Shown: positions 1 to 11,601, numbered from the stretch's first letter. The stretch is 64,000 bases of DNA from Gonapodya prolifera JEL478 (GCA_001574975.1 KQ965795.1:62001-126000); one strand, 5' to 3'. A program made the numbers and translations. Notes: generated by a model not told the origin, from the sequence alone.

Positions 1-895
1 CGGCGTATGGGGATTTCGCGGGAGGGAGACAGGGCACGGCGAGTACGACGAGGTATTGGGATTGTTGTAAGAGGTCGTGTGAGTGTTTGCATATTGCCTC
101 TTGGTTTGGGTCAATTCAACTGGCTCTGACGGCGGACCATATGTCCGACTTAATTTCCTTCGCACGCATCGGAAATCGTCCTCACGTCGCCAAATATCAA
201 TCACGACCGACCACGTACGTCGTACCGACTCGGATCCACAGGCGGCTGGTCCGGCAACACCGGTCTCGGCGTGGGCTCCCGCACCTGCACCAAATCCGGC
301 CAAACCCTCCGGACGCCAACGCCAAGATCGCATGTGGCGGCGGCGGTGACACGGGCCCCGAAGACGGGAGCGTGTACACGTGTACGGACGCGACGCCGTG
401 GGCGGTGAATGATAACTTGGCGTTTGGGTTTGCGGCCGCGCTGTTCCCGGAAAGTACGAAGTGTTGTGCGTGTTATGTTGACGGTGAGTTTTGGTGGTTA
501 GGCGGGTGAACGAAGATTGGATTCTTGACTTCGTCATCGCTTCGTTCCATGTTCCATACGTCATTGTTTGTACCATACCCGCAGTTCACCGACGGGCCCC
601 GCCTCGGGCAAGAAACTGGTCGTCAAAAAAGTAACACAACCAATTCGACCTCCAAATCCTCGGCGGCGGTCTTCGACGGCTGCTCCCCGCTCAAATCAGT
701 GTTCACGCAAACACGTGGGGCCAGAGGTACGGTGGTGTGAGCTCGGCGGATGGGTGCTCGGTCCTCCCCGCGGCCCTCCAGGACGGGTGCAGGTTCAGGT
801 TCGGGTGGTTTGCTGGCGCCAACAACCCCGGGGCGAGCTTCAAGAGGGTTACATGCCCGCATGCGATTGTTGCCAAGTCTGCGTGCAGCAGGTAG
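1..895 (+). pseudogene. GH45 endoglucanase copy 1, 5'-truncated by window edge and broken
   Basis: This is the catalytic part of a family 45 endoglucanase (beta-1,4-glucan hydrolase) that matches copies 2 and 3 downstream exon for exon: the TRYWDCC active-site stretch (about 40-79), an intron to about 240, the CGGGG..GPEDGS exon (about 241-490), an intron to 584, and a last exon from 585 to the TAG at 893-895. Compared with its sisters it has lost one base in the second exon, bases at the exon 2 donor, and two short blocks in the last exon. One of those blocks carries the TGGDL segment, which includes the Asp equivalent to Asp114 of Humicola insolens EGV. The reading frame therefore cannot be kept, so I call it a pseudogene. 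Any repeat modules and the signal peptide would lie left of the window. Confidence 0.8.
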
Positions 896-1866
896 ATGAC
901 GGGCGTGGGGGGTGAGGAGGTGGAGCGTCATGTGCGGGACATGTGGCGGAAATTAAACTATTTATGCAAGATATGTACTGTTGAGCCGTACTTCAAAAGA
1001 AGACCAATTACAGAACTAAAGCAAAGACCGAATTACTTTCAGAGGGAAACTGTGCGGGAAACAGAGAAAGAAAGAAGGGGAGGAAAAGTGGGAAAACTCT
1101 GTGAGGGCGGGGGAAACTTCCCAGTGAAGCCCTTTCCCGGTGGTGTGGCTGCGGTCGAGTTTCCTGCTGGGTTTCCTGCTGGGTTTCCTGCTGGGTTTCC
1201 AAAAAGTTATACAAAGTTACCAAAAAATACGCAAAATTACCCACATGATTCCGCTCTCAACGCCCAAATCTCTACAATTTCTCACCGAGATCACTCCCTG
1301 AAAGGTGCTGCATATGCCTCCGATGGGTACCAGTCACCTTTCGCCGCCGAAAACGAGGAACAAGCGAGGTAAGCCCAAGGCGATGGAGCGGGCCCAACAC
1401 TCCACAAAAAGGCAGCGATGGCCGATGCATTGCATTGCTGTCGAACCGTCGCTGCGATGGAGAACCGGAGAGAGATGGATTGCGGAGGAACCGATACACT
1501 TCCTACCTCGTCAACTTTAAATTCAGCTCCAACCGACCGGTTGGAGCTGGATTTTTGGGCACTCTGAACTTTGTTTGGTGCGCTTCTAGTGGTCAAGCAG
1601 TATTTTCGCTTCTAAAATGAAATGTCGACCACAATGAAGACGTTTCGAGACTCCATGGAAACTGAAGTGCTCCACAGGCGCTGAGCTTTTAAATCATGAT
1701 ATTATGTAGATCATGTCACTAATGAATACTACGTGATGTCTGCAGTTGCAGAATGGTGGTGCCGAAACCGCGACTCTCCCCCAAAATTTATTGCGTGAAA
1801 TTGACAGTAGCGTCTTATGAGAAATAGAACAGATGCCTCAGCAAAGAAATGAGGTTTTGAGCAGTA
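896..1866. other. Intergenic stretch, no convincing gene
   Basis: No open frame here resembles a known protein, and the longest ones are overlapping frames without splice logic. The only clear structure is the 12-bp tandem repeat at 1159-1200, listed separately. The part from about 1600 to 1860 is richer in A+T. Confidence 0.5.
1159..1200 (+). repeat. 12-bp tandem repeat, about 3.5 units
   Basis: The unit GTTTCCTGCTGG is repeated head to tail three and a half times without mismatches. It lies in non-coding DNA, and its purity suggests recent slippage. Confidence 0.9.
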
Positions 1867-3005
1867 CTAAATAGGAACTCGCCTTATCAATTCCCCCAAC
1901 GCGTCGTAGAGTTGATTCCAGTTCGTGATTTGGTCGAACCTTCTCTCGTAATTCTCGACGCAGTTAGCTTGAACAAACTTGTTGTAAGCATTGGTGACTC
2001 TATATTCACGAACGTGGTCAGGAGACATTACAAAAGTTAATTGTGACAAAACTCATCCTCAACTCACCTTCACCCTGGAGACCTTCGACTTGATAGGCTG
2101 TCTTTCATCTTCAGTCAGTCCGTGAAGAGGAGGGACGTTCAGTGCTTGGGAACCTTCAAACCACCACGCTTGCTTCCCCGAAGATGGTGCTGAAAAATCC
2201 ACCATGGCACAAGGTCCGGCAGGTCCAGGGGCTGGTGTACCTAGCGCGACCCCAGAGACAGCTTGTCTCTCGTGAACTTCGTGATCATTTGCGGCACCTC
2301 CAACATTGCCGTTCAATGAAGCTCCCGTGAAGGTTCCAGTCCCCAGAACAACCCCCGCACCATGTGGCGGAAAGGGAGGGTGCTGTCCCGTTAGAAAGGA
2401 CGAGAGTGCAGACGCAAAGACAGGTACTGCTGGGATGAGTGCACGCGCAAGATCTGGTCAAGGAGGACTGGCGCTGGCGGCGTGTTGCAGGTGAAGGTTT
2501 GCGATGTGTTGTTCGGCCAAGAAGCACTTGCACTGGTTCCTCCACCACTCTGGGGGAATCCAGACGCCGGTGCTTCCTGCGGCAAGTTGCATGTAGCAAG
2601 TTCACGTCAGACGATTCAATGGGCTTGATAAAACCAAGAAAAGTTATGAGTAGAGGCACCAACGAATGCGACCCCGCAATCGCCGTTGACTGCGCTACGA
2701 TCTGGAGAAGTTCGCCCCCTTCCAGTGGAAGCAGAATCCTCGAACTTTTGTTTGTCTCGGACGCTAGAGGCGGCAATGGGAGCGAACGGATGCTGAAAGA
2801 CATTGTGGTCGATAATGGCCGCGGCGAGCGGCCTTTACTTGCCCTGGGGCGCCGCGGTGGGCAAAGATTGTCCAGCGATACGTGTTCCTTGATATTGGGC
2901 CGCCGCATGTGCGGAAGGATCCGCTGGACCCGCAAATCCGGCAATGGAAGGCTGGATCGATTGACGGTGTGCAAATGTACCCGATGAAGAGGACGAAGCC
3001 GTCAT
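1867..3005 (-). CDS. Unrecognised spliced gene with Ala/Gly/Pro/Ser-rich N-terminus
   Basis: I do not recognise this gene. A minus-strand ATG at 3005 opens a Ser/Ala/Gly-rich exon ending at a GTAAAG donor. Further pieces with the same composition follow (around 2585-2545 and 2465-2060) and can be joined through plausible donors and acceptors. The last large exon contains a hydrophobic GAGVVLGTGTFTGAS run and ends at a GTGAGT donor near 2067. A final open piece (about 2010-1867) encodes NYERRFDQITNWNQLYDALG and ends at a stop. The phase between the last two pieces is not settled, so the C-terminus may be wrong. The long low-complexity part suggests a disordered, perhaps nuclear or scaffold protein; that is inference only. 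Confidence 0.35.
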
Positions 3006-3323
3006 AGGGGGGATCTAGGGCCACAAATCACTTGGAGTTATCATCGGAGTGAAGGTCTGCCAAAAGAGCTCGGCGCCGCTGTGGTTGGTGCCATCGGGAA
3101 AGTAGGGAAACTGGCTTGGGGTTTCCCATCCGCTAGTCATCCCTAATGACTTGAGAGAACATTACGTGAAAGTATGAGTATGAAAAGCTTCCCCACCGTT
3201 GGCTACCGCATTAGGAAAAGGGCGGTGGCGTCGGGTAAACAGCGGCCCAGGGTATGTTTGTACGGCGTTGTGCCGTAACCTTATATTCCCTGGCCGTCAC
3301 GCCACTAACCAGAGTAGACAGCA

Positions 3324-5045
3324 ATGCACATCCACGTCGCACTCCTCGGCCTGACGGCGGTGCTCGGATTGGCGGACGCGAGCGGACTCGACGGTGAGCA
3401 ACCAGCTGGCACTCGCTTAGTCTGAAATCGCCGACTGACCCTTCTGTCTCCACCTGCCACTCCGACACACAGCCCGGCAAGCGCGCAGCTGCGACACAAT
3501 CTTCGCCGCGTTCAAGGCGGGCACTAAAATGTCCGCGCAGGACTTTTCCGACTGGTCCGCATGGTGAGTCCAACGGTCTTACCTTTTCGGGCTACATCGC
3601 AAACTCAGCACGAGTCCACTCTCACAATTCCTGCCAATACTCGCCCCTCCCCTACACAACCCCTGAAGGAAATGCGCAACCTGGTTCCCCTCCGGAATCG
3701 GCTCTTCCTCGCCACCACCACCTCCTCCAGCAACCCGTACATGCGATACCATCTACGCGTCCTACAAGACCGGCAAACAACCCTCCGCGCAAGACTACAG
3801 CGATTTTGCCGCATGGGGGTGCGCCAAATGGTTCTCGTCCGGAATCGGCGCTCCGGTGCAACGCACATGCGATACGATCTATGCGAGCTTCAAGGCCGGG
3901 AATGCCCCGAGTGCGCAGGATAAGCAGGATTGGGCCGCCTGGAAGTGTTCCTCGTATGCCTGGTTCAGCGACTATCCCGCTGGTGCCACCCCACCACCAC
4001 CGCCTCCACCACCACCACCGGCGACGCGCACGTGCGACACAATCTACGCGTCCTACAAAGCAGGCAACACCCCGTCTGCCCAAGACAAGCAAGACTTTGC
4101 CGCCTGGAGCTGTGCGACCTGGTTCAAGGACTACCCGACCGGATCGGGCACACCACCTCCACCTCCGCCTCCATCTACACCGTCACCGCCACCGCCACCA
4201 GTTGCGTCGGGTGATACCGCTTACTCGGTTGTGGTGGGCGGACGGTCCGGTACGGCCACCACGACGAGGTACTGGGACTGCTGCAAACCGTCTTGTAAGT
4301 CTTTTGTGCTCGAGATATCAAGCCATTGCGAGTCTCACTCACACTCCTTTCGTTACTCCCTCACCACTACGCCTCCCCTCCAGGCGGCTGGTCCTCCAAC
4401 ACCGGCCTCGGCGTCGGCGCCCGCTCCTGCTCCAAATCCGGCACGACCCTGTCCTCGCCCAACGTCAAGAACGCCTGCGGGGGTGGGGGCGAGAACGGGC
4501 CTGAGGACGGGTCGGCGTACACGTGCATCGATGCTCAGCCATGGGCTGTGAGCGACTCTCTGGCGTTCGGGTTCGCGGCGGCCCCCTTCCCCGATAGCGA
4601 CGATTGCTGTGCATGCTACGAACTTACGGTGAGACGAGTTATTGTAACATCCAAACCGGGGAACATCCGTCTTACTGTTGATGCTCTCCCCCCCCCAAAT
4701 GGCGTAAAGTTCACCGACGGCCCCGCCTCCGGAAAGAAACTGGTCGTCCAAAAAGTAAACACGGGCGGGGACCTCTCTTCCAACCAATTCGACCTTCAAA
4801 TCCCCGGCGGCGGGCTGGGGATCTTCGACGGCTGTTCCGCCCAATTCGGGGTCGACGCAAACACATGGGGCCAGCGGTACGGCGGTGTGAGCTCGGCGGA
4901 CGGGTGCTCGGTCCTCCCTGCCTCGCTGCAGGACGGGTGCAGGTTCAGGTTCGGGTGGTTCAAGGGCGCTAATAACCCGGGGGCGAGCTTCAAGAGGGTC
5001 ACGTGTCCGAGAGCGTTGGTGGCCAAGTCGGCGTGTAGTCGCTGA
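3324..5045 (+). CDS. Secreted GH45 endoglucanase with 4 Cys/Trp-rich repeat modules (copy 2)
   Basis: Five exons: 3324-3393, 3473-3563, 3669-4294, 4384-4628, 4710-5045. All junctions are GT-AG and in phase, giving 455 residues. Order: a signal peptide (about residues 1-18), four modules of about 40 residues (pattern C-D-T-I-[YF], F/YKAG, D[WF].AW, C..WF) separated by Pro-rich linkers, then a C-terminal GH45 domain of about 210 residues. The catalytic domain has [11 protein letters not shown] with the nucleophile-side Asp, TGGDL, and [10 protein letters not shown] with the proton-donor Asp equivalent to Asp121 of Humicola EGV. It is expected to cut internal beta-1,4 bonds of cellulose outside the cell. 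There is no fungal CBM1; the repeats take the place where a binding module would be. The modules match neither CBM1 nor the fungal CBM10-type dockerin pattern as I know them. Confidence 0.93.
3669..4200 (+). repeat. Coding tandem repeat of modules in GH45 copy 2
   Basis: Modules 2 to 4 and most of module 1 are encoded here. Each has two Cys, three or four aromatic positions and a Pro-rich spacer. Module 1 begins in the preceding exon (3473-3563). Confidence 0.85.
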
Positions 5046-5385
5046 ATGTCGCATCTGTGGGGTACTTGGAGGTTTACTAGGTGCTGGACACCTGTAGAAA
5101 ATACGTAAAATGATGACCTTGCGAATGTGTATCCACGAATACACGAACCTCCGAACCGACCCGACACGCCCTGCCGAACCCAACCACCTGCAAAAAAAAA
5201 AGCAAACGCCAACCAAAACATGTAAAACTCTTTCCAAAACCGACCGTTATTTTTCGGCTTTCCTCCGGCAGGGCGTAACCAGGTAAAGTTTATATGATGA
5301 GGGTCCGGCCGCATGGCGTCGTGTGCACCCGCCCACAGGACGCCACTTCCGCCGCCGACGCGATTCCACATCCACCAACTCACCG

Positions 5386-8102
5386 ATGCTCGTGCGTCTC
5401 GCGGTGCTCGGATTCACGACGGCGCTGCTGGGCGCGCAGGCGAACGCGGGGGCTGTTTCTGGTTGGTGTCGGTGTAGTCCGCGGAATGCTTCAAGTGAAG
5501 TCCATAACCGATCCGTGCGCTACAACGACAGCCCGCGGCGAGGATGACAGAAGCTGCGACACTATCTACGCGGCGTACACTAGTGGCAGCCAGTTGGGCC
5601 AGCAGGTCTATGACGATTGGAAGGCATGGTGCGTACGTGTGCTCCTTGTGTGGCTTCACATCCCAACTCATGCACCATCTCCTCACCCCACGCACCGCAC
5701 ACGCAATACAGGCAATGCTCCACATGGTACCCGTCCGGAATCAGTGCCCCGGACACGCCCACGCCCACCCCTCCCTCTGCACCCCCGCCTGCTCCTCCGC
5801 CTCCACCCGCCTCAGGCCGCACTTGCGACACCATCTACACCCTCTTCCGCTCCGGCGCTACCCTAAGCGCCGAGGACAAGGCCGACTGGGCCGCATGGGA
5901 CTGCCACCTGTGGTTCCCCTCGGGCATCGGCGGCGACGTCGACAACACTCGGTCGTGCGATTCCATCCACGCAGCCTACGTTGCAGGGTCCGCACCGAGC
6001 ATGCAAGACTTGAGCGATTGGACCGCATGGGGGTGCGCAACGTGGTTCAAGGACGGCATCGGCGCGAGCGTGGATCCGGCACTCCCTCATCCGGGACAAG
6101 TGACGTGCGATACGATTTACGGCGACTTCAAAGCCGGTCGTGCCCTGTCGGACTCTGAACTCGCTAATTGGGCCGCGTGGGGATGCACCACCTGGTTCAA
6201 GGACGGTCCGAGCGCGCCAAGCGTGCCGCCGCCGGGCCCGGGTCTGAATGCCGAGCTCCAGGGTGCTCTCGTCCCCATCGTTCCGCCAGGGCAACCTGAA
6301 CAAGCAACTTGCGACTCGATCTACGCACAAATGGTTTCCGGCAAGCCCTTGTCTGAGTTGGACCTTTCCAACTGGGACGCGTGGAAGTGCACTACCTGGT
6401 TCAAGGACGCGCCTGCACACGGAACTTCCCCCCCACCCTCGTCTCCGACTGCACCCCCGACTGCACCTCCACCTCCTCCAGCTATTGTACAAACGTGCGA
6501 CACGATCTTCGCAGACTTCAAATCCGGCAAGACCCTGTCTGACACTGACCGTGCGAACTGGGCTGCATGGAGCTGCGCGACGTGGTTCAAGGACGGGCTC
6601 GGCGGTGACGCTTCTCCTTCACCACCCCCACCACCCCCGCCCGCGCTCAAGTCGTGCGACACGATCTACGCAGACTTCAAAGCGGGCAAGACGCTGTCTG
6701 ATGCCGACCACGCTGATTGGGCGTCGTGGAGCTGCGTGACGTGGTACGAGGACGGTCCTACCACGGAGGTGTCTCCACCACCCGCTCCTCCCGCAACCTC
6801 CCCACCGCCACCGCCGTCGACTACCGTCAAGACGTGCGACACGATCTACGAAGCCTTCAAATCGGCCAAACCCCTCTCGGACACAGACCTCGCTGATTGG
6901 ACTTCGTGGAGCTGCGTGACGTGGTACACGGACGGTCCTACCACCGGCGCGCTTCCTCCAACCACCGTTCCTCCTCCTCCCACAACCACGCCACCGCCGT
7001 CCCCACCAGCCGGCGTACCCGACTCCACACCAGCCAAAAAGACCTGCGACACGATGTACGCCGACTTCAAATCGCTCAACTCGCTCACGGAGTCCGAGCT
7101 CGCAGACTGGGCAGCCTGGAGCTGCGATACGTGGTTCAAGGATGGGCCGAATGTGGGGGGGTCTGCGCCGGCGTCGCCCGAACCTGCACCTCCTGCCTCA
7201 ACCCCACCACCCCCGCCGTCACCCCCGGTAGAAGCTCCATCTCCCCCACCGCCACCTCCACCTCCATCCGTTGGTGATACGGCGTACTCGGATGTGGAAG
7301 GTGGCCGATCTGGAACGGCGAGCACAACTCGGTACTGGGACTGCTGCAAACCTTCATGTAAGTCCTCCTTATAAGAATTCCTCACTTATTCGAGTTGAGT
7401 TGATCGATGCCTCGTCTCCTGCTCCTGCTCCTGTCCCTCTGCGTCAGGTGGATGGTCCGGCAACACCAACCTCGGCGTCGGGGCGCGCTCCTGCTCTGCA
7501 TCCGGGGCCACGCTCTCGTCGACTAATGTCAAGAACGCCTGCAACGGTGGCGGGGACATCGGCCCCGAAGACGGTTCGTCATACACCTGCATCGACACCC
7601 AGCCCTGGGCGGTCAGTGATACCCTGGCGTTTGGGTTTGCGGCGGCGCCGTTCCCAGATACAAGCGAGTGTTGTGCATGCTATGAGCTTACGGTGAGTGT
7701 GGAATTGGGAGACGCGTTGTGCGTTGTGCGTATTACTGACCTGAAGCGCCTCCCACTTGCCTCCAGTTCACCGACGGCCCCGCCGCCGGCAAGAAAATGG
7801 TGGTCCAAAAAGTCAACACGGGGGGAGACCTCGGATCCAACCAATTCGACCTCCAAATCCCCGGCGGCGGTCTGGGCATCTTCGACGGCTGCTCCGCTCA
7901 ATTCGGTGTTGACGCAAACACGTGGGGCCAGAGGTACGGTGGTGTGAGTTCGGCGGATGGGTGCTCGGTCCTCCCCGCGGCCCTCCAGGACGGGTGTATG
8001 TTCAGATTCGGATGGTTGGCGGGTGCCAATAACCCCGCAGCGACCTTCAAGAGGGTGACTTGCCCACAGGCGCTCGTTGCGAAGTCTGCGTGCAGTCGCT
8101 GA
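5386..8102 (+). CDS. Secreted GH45 endoglucanase with 9 Cys/Trp-rich repeat modules (copy 3)
   Basis: Five exons: 5386-5461, 5532-5628, 5712-7357, 7448-7692, 7767-8102. All junctions are GT-AG and in phase, giving 799 residues. Layout is as in copy 2: a signal peptide (first about 22 residues), then nine repeat modules joined by Pro/Ser/Thr linkers, then the GH45 domain with [16 protein letters not shown] and [10 protein letters not shown] intact. Exons 4 and 5 have exactly the same lengths (245 and 336 nt) as in copy 2, and the intron that splits the Trp codon of the first module is at the same place. Modules 2 to 9 all lie inside the single long exon 3. It is an extracellular cellulase by family. 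The extra modules may raise avidity for plant cell wall or tether the enzyme to the fungal wall; both are inference. Confidence 0.93.
5820..7165 (+). repeat. Coding tandem repeat of modules 2-9 in GH45 copy 3
   Basis: Eight successive units of about 150 to 190 bp encode [11 protein letters not shown]-like starts and W.C.TWFKDG-like ends. Later units (about 6490-7150) resemble each other most closely, which points to local unit duplication. Confidence 0.85.
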
Positions 8103-8474
8103 GCTGCTCTGTTCCGAGTCTCGGCACAGTACGAGATACAAGGACGTCGAGATACGTACTTAAAAATATTGGCAACCGGAAAAGTTTGCAAGGTGCTGGT
8201 CACTTCGAGCTATTTATTGACTACTTCAAAATACGCTGCCGAAAAATTTCATTCATAAGGCTGAATGTAATCTTTGAATGCATTCGAACGGGGCCATGAA
8301 ATACGAGACCAAGATACCTGAGTATCGAGCAGTGATCGCTGCTTCGATTCCCGTACACTTCTTTCCGGTCCTGTTGACTGAACAGACCAAAGTAACGGTC
8401 CCAACTTTTCACAACCCTTGTTTCGATTTCCACGCACTCGCTCCGATCGAAAGCCGAATCTTTCGCGCTACAAA

Positions 8475-9510
8475 ATGGAGGTAGTGTCCCGGTGTGATCA
8501 GCTTCTGGAGCTGATGGAGTCCCGGGAGGGTGGATACCGAAGGACAATTTGGGAATACAGGCAGCTATGGGCTGAAGCTGCGTCATTCACAGAAGACCCT
8601 GCGCAATACGTGGCGGTAGCAGATCGCGCAATGGATGCCATCGCGAAGCTCGTGGCGGAACACCCAGATACTCTGATTGGGAAGGCCACACAGCGAAAGG
8701 TCCTCAGCCGCCTCTTTGCGAGTGCTTGCGGGAGGGATCTGGCCCTACACTGCTTTTCGACGATATGCATTGAGGGGTCGTTTCGAAGAAAGGGGATGTT
8801 CGCCGTCATGTGCATTCTCTCCCGTGCCTGTCGCCGAATACTCTTGGAACCCCCTCTTTCCAATTACTCCCCGGATTCATCCACACTGCTGCGCAAGGTG
8901 TTGAATCAGTTCTCCAGAGGGCTTCCAAGCACGCTCCCTCACAGACGAAGGACACCAGCAATTTCAGTACTGCAGACACTAGTGACATGATTTCGGCTAC
9001 CAATAAGCTCACCAGCCAACTCCTCATGTTAGTGAAGCTCTTATCGCCTGATATCAGTCGCGAAGCAACGACCTATTTTGCAGCCGTCGCAAGAAAGGAT
9101 GCTCTGATAACTGTTATCCTGTTCTAAAGGAGGTCCTAAATTTTGGCAGGAAGCATCAAGAGAATTTCATGGGCGGGAGAAAAACAGAGGCAGTGGGTAT
9201 GTAATGTCATCGCGAAGCTTCTATACAGCAGCGGTACAACTTGCAGCTTCCCCTTGCGGAGGCAGTCATAATGAGCATACCAGCTGTAGAAGTCCGCTTG
9301 CTCTTGAAGCAAAGCAAAGATGAAGACGTCGAATCAGTCTGTGCCGCGACTGGGTGCACAAACTTGGCGCCCACGAAGAAGTGTGTCCGCTGCCACATCA
9401 CAATGTACTGCAATGCAGAGTGCCAGCGCGCGCACTGGAAGTTGCACAAACCGGTGTGCAGAGAGGAATTTTGTAACATTGAGGACGTCAAAATGGATGA
9501 GGATACTTAA
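8475..9510 (+). CDS. MYND-type zinc-finger protein
   Basis: The start is placed at the ATG at 8475 (MEVVSRCDQLLEL). The first exon runs to 8823 and an intron 8824-8897 (74 nt, CAAG acceptor) restores the frame into VESVLQRASKHAPS. A second intron in the 9100-9230 region is needed to reach the C-terminal exon; its donor is uncertain. The last exon ends at 9510 and encodes a full MYND finger: C..TGC, C..C, MYC..ECQ, HW..H..C. MYND fingers bind proline-rich partner peptides in transcription or signalling complexes. The N-terminal two thirds looks helical and I recognise no other domain. Chytrid genomes carry many such MYND genes of unknown role. Confidence 0.7.
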
Positions 9511-9826
9511 ATTCCAAGGACCTCCAGGTGGACATTGGTTCGAGTGGGGAAGAATGAACAGACGCCTTCCGTTAGCGTGCGGACTTCGCTTCCCGGTCTG
9601 TATTGGATAAAGTTTCTTTCGATGTTGTCAGATTAGCATTTATAAAGACATTGTGTAATAGATGAATAAATGTAGAGCAGATTTGATTGAGTCATACGCA
9701 AGATAAGATGGAGCGACTCTCTTCCCGGCGAACCACAGCAACTCCAAAGTTTGTCTATCAAATCCATCACCGGATCCCCCAGTTCACGGAACCCACATTC
9801 CTTTTCCATATCCCCGCTCCTCACCA

Positions 9827-11579
9827 ATGCTGCACGCTATCCCGACCCTCTACCCATCATCTACCACCTATCCGCCGTCGATCCCACCGCCGTCTCCACC
9901 CTCGCCCGTGGCAGATGTGATCGCGAAGGCGGGCTTGTTGGCGAAACAGGTCGACGCCTTGACGAAATTGATGCAGGCGTGTGAGTGCGGAAGGGTGGGC
10001 GGCGTGGCATTTCGATCGAGTGTTTGGAGCGCCTTTGATGGAGTTGTGTCAATGGAGTCCAAAGGAGTGTCGATTGTCCAAAATCATTTCTCGACATTGG
10101 CTGATGAGTCTTGAACTCTGTTCTGCTCGCGAGTGGTGTTTAGGGAACTGCTCAATTCACTTCTAACCGTTTTCCACCTGTCACAATCACTTCAGTTTCG
10201 TCCTCCTCGTCAGAACCTGCACAAGAAAGTGGCTGCGCTTCAGCAAACGGAACAGAAGAACCGGGAGCGATCATATCACGCCTCGAACGTGAGGTTGCTG
10301 AACTCACCAAGGACAAAAGGAAGCTCGAGGAAAAGGTCGCGAAGCTTGAGGTAAATAATCTTTTTCACTCGATGTGAATGGAGAATTCAAGTGCTAAGAC
10401 ATTTTACTTCGATTTCATTCCTTGCTCCTCCCTCCCCGTGGCAACTCTGACTCTTCGTACTGTCAGATGAGGATCGAGGTCCTCCTTCGGACAGCCGAAG
10501 CGAAAGACCACCTCATCGAAGGTCTCGGAGGAGGATGGGAGCGTGTTGAAAAGTACGGACAGGCCGAGACCGACGTTGTTGTCGCGGCACTGAAGGACGC
10601 CGTTTCGAACGATCTTCCTGCTCAACCCAGCACCTTGGACACCGTAACTCCTCCAGACGAAGGCAGTGCTGCAAAGCCCGTGGAGAAGATGGAAGTTGCT
10701 GATCCTCCTGCAGAAGCTGCTCCAGAGGTTCCAGTAACCACAGAAACGGTTCCGCCTGCCTCTGTCGCCGAAGGAGAGGTCGTACCCTCTCTCGGCGATC
10801 CTGTCATATCTCTGCTCCCGGTCAAACCCACGGTTGATGTAATCCCGCTGCCGGAACCCGTAATTGTGGAGAAATTGGAAGAAGCCGTACCGAGCGTGCA
10901 AGACACTTTGGACGAGACAGCGGCGGAGGCCAATAAACTCGCTTTCGAAGCTGGGCAAAACGTCGAAGAGGAGCTTGCCGCTGCGATGCTCGGGTCATCC
11001 CAGGTGACATTAACTGGAATCGAGGAGCTGGACGTGGCAACTTCCGAAATGACACCTGCAGTGAAAGACACCGTTACTGTCAAGGTGATATGTCAGTTCA
11101 TTAATGGCTATCGTGGGATTATCGTCTGACCTTTTGTTAGTTCGAGTGGTCAGAACCTGCCACGTCAGTTGCGGTTGCTGGGGACTGGGACGGATGGCTA
11201 GTTCTTGTTTTTGTGCGCGCTCTTAGATCGTCGTTATTCTAATGCGATCTCCTGTAGGACTCAGCACCCAATGACGAAACTCGAGGGGGGTGAACATGTT
11301 GTGCATCTCGAGATCGGAAAGGTTCGTCGTTGCATTTTCGACGCGTATCATAATCGAGCTTGAAAATTAACGTGATTCTACAGACGGGTTCTCTGCACTA
11401 CAAGTACATCGTGGATGGGGCGTGGGTGACAAAGCCGAGTGAAGACACCGTTACTGACGACGTGAGTGATTTGAAACGCGAATTCACGCCCCCTGAGTCA
11501 TAGTGTCTGATTATTGTTGTCGCAGGGTATCCTCAACAACGTCCTCGTCATCGCGAAGGACAGTTTAGTCTCTTCTTAA
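9827..11579 (+). CDS. Coiled-coil protein with C-terminal AMPK1-CBM (CBM48-like) glycogen-binding domain
   Basis: Seven exons give a closed frame of 392 residues: 9827-9980, 10196-10350, 10467-11084, 11141-11196, 11258-11321, 11384-11461, 11526-11579. The intron 11197-11257 uses a GC donor. The N-terminus is Pro/Ser-rich, followed by a heptad-like coil (LEREVAELTKDKRKLEEKV) and a long acidic Pro/Val/Glu-rich linker. The last about 80 residues have the AMPK1-CBM pattern: F.W, VAVAGDWDGW, L.IG, HYKYIVDGAW, and D.GILNNVLVI. In AMPK beta subunits and in yeast Crp1/Mdg1 this fold occurs next to signalling regions. Binding of glycogen or another glucan is the family expectation. The start rests on the first ATG before the coil. 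Confidence 0.85.
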
Positions 11580-11601
11580 ATCCGAAAGGGACGCTCCATC
11601 A

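Noticed and set aside
896-1372. Open frame following the broken GH45 copy
   Set aside because: It includes the 12-bp repeat and a charge-biased stretch without any family signal.
3652-4092. Gly/Arg/Trp-rich minus-strand frame resembling a low-complexity protein
   Set aside because: It is the antisense of the Pro-rich linkers of GH45 copy 2.
5863-6492. Long minus-strand open frame opposite the GH45 repeat exon
   Set aside because: It mirrors the repetitive, GC-rich sense exon and has no splice logic or family match; the sense strand carries perfect repeat modules.
3473-7165. Repeat modules as fungal dockerins or CBM1
   Set aside because: Cys number and spacing do not fit: CBM10-type dockerins have more Cys and a different core, and CBM1 has a Q-C-G-G core that is absent.
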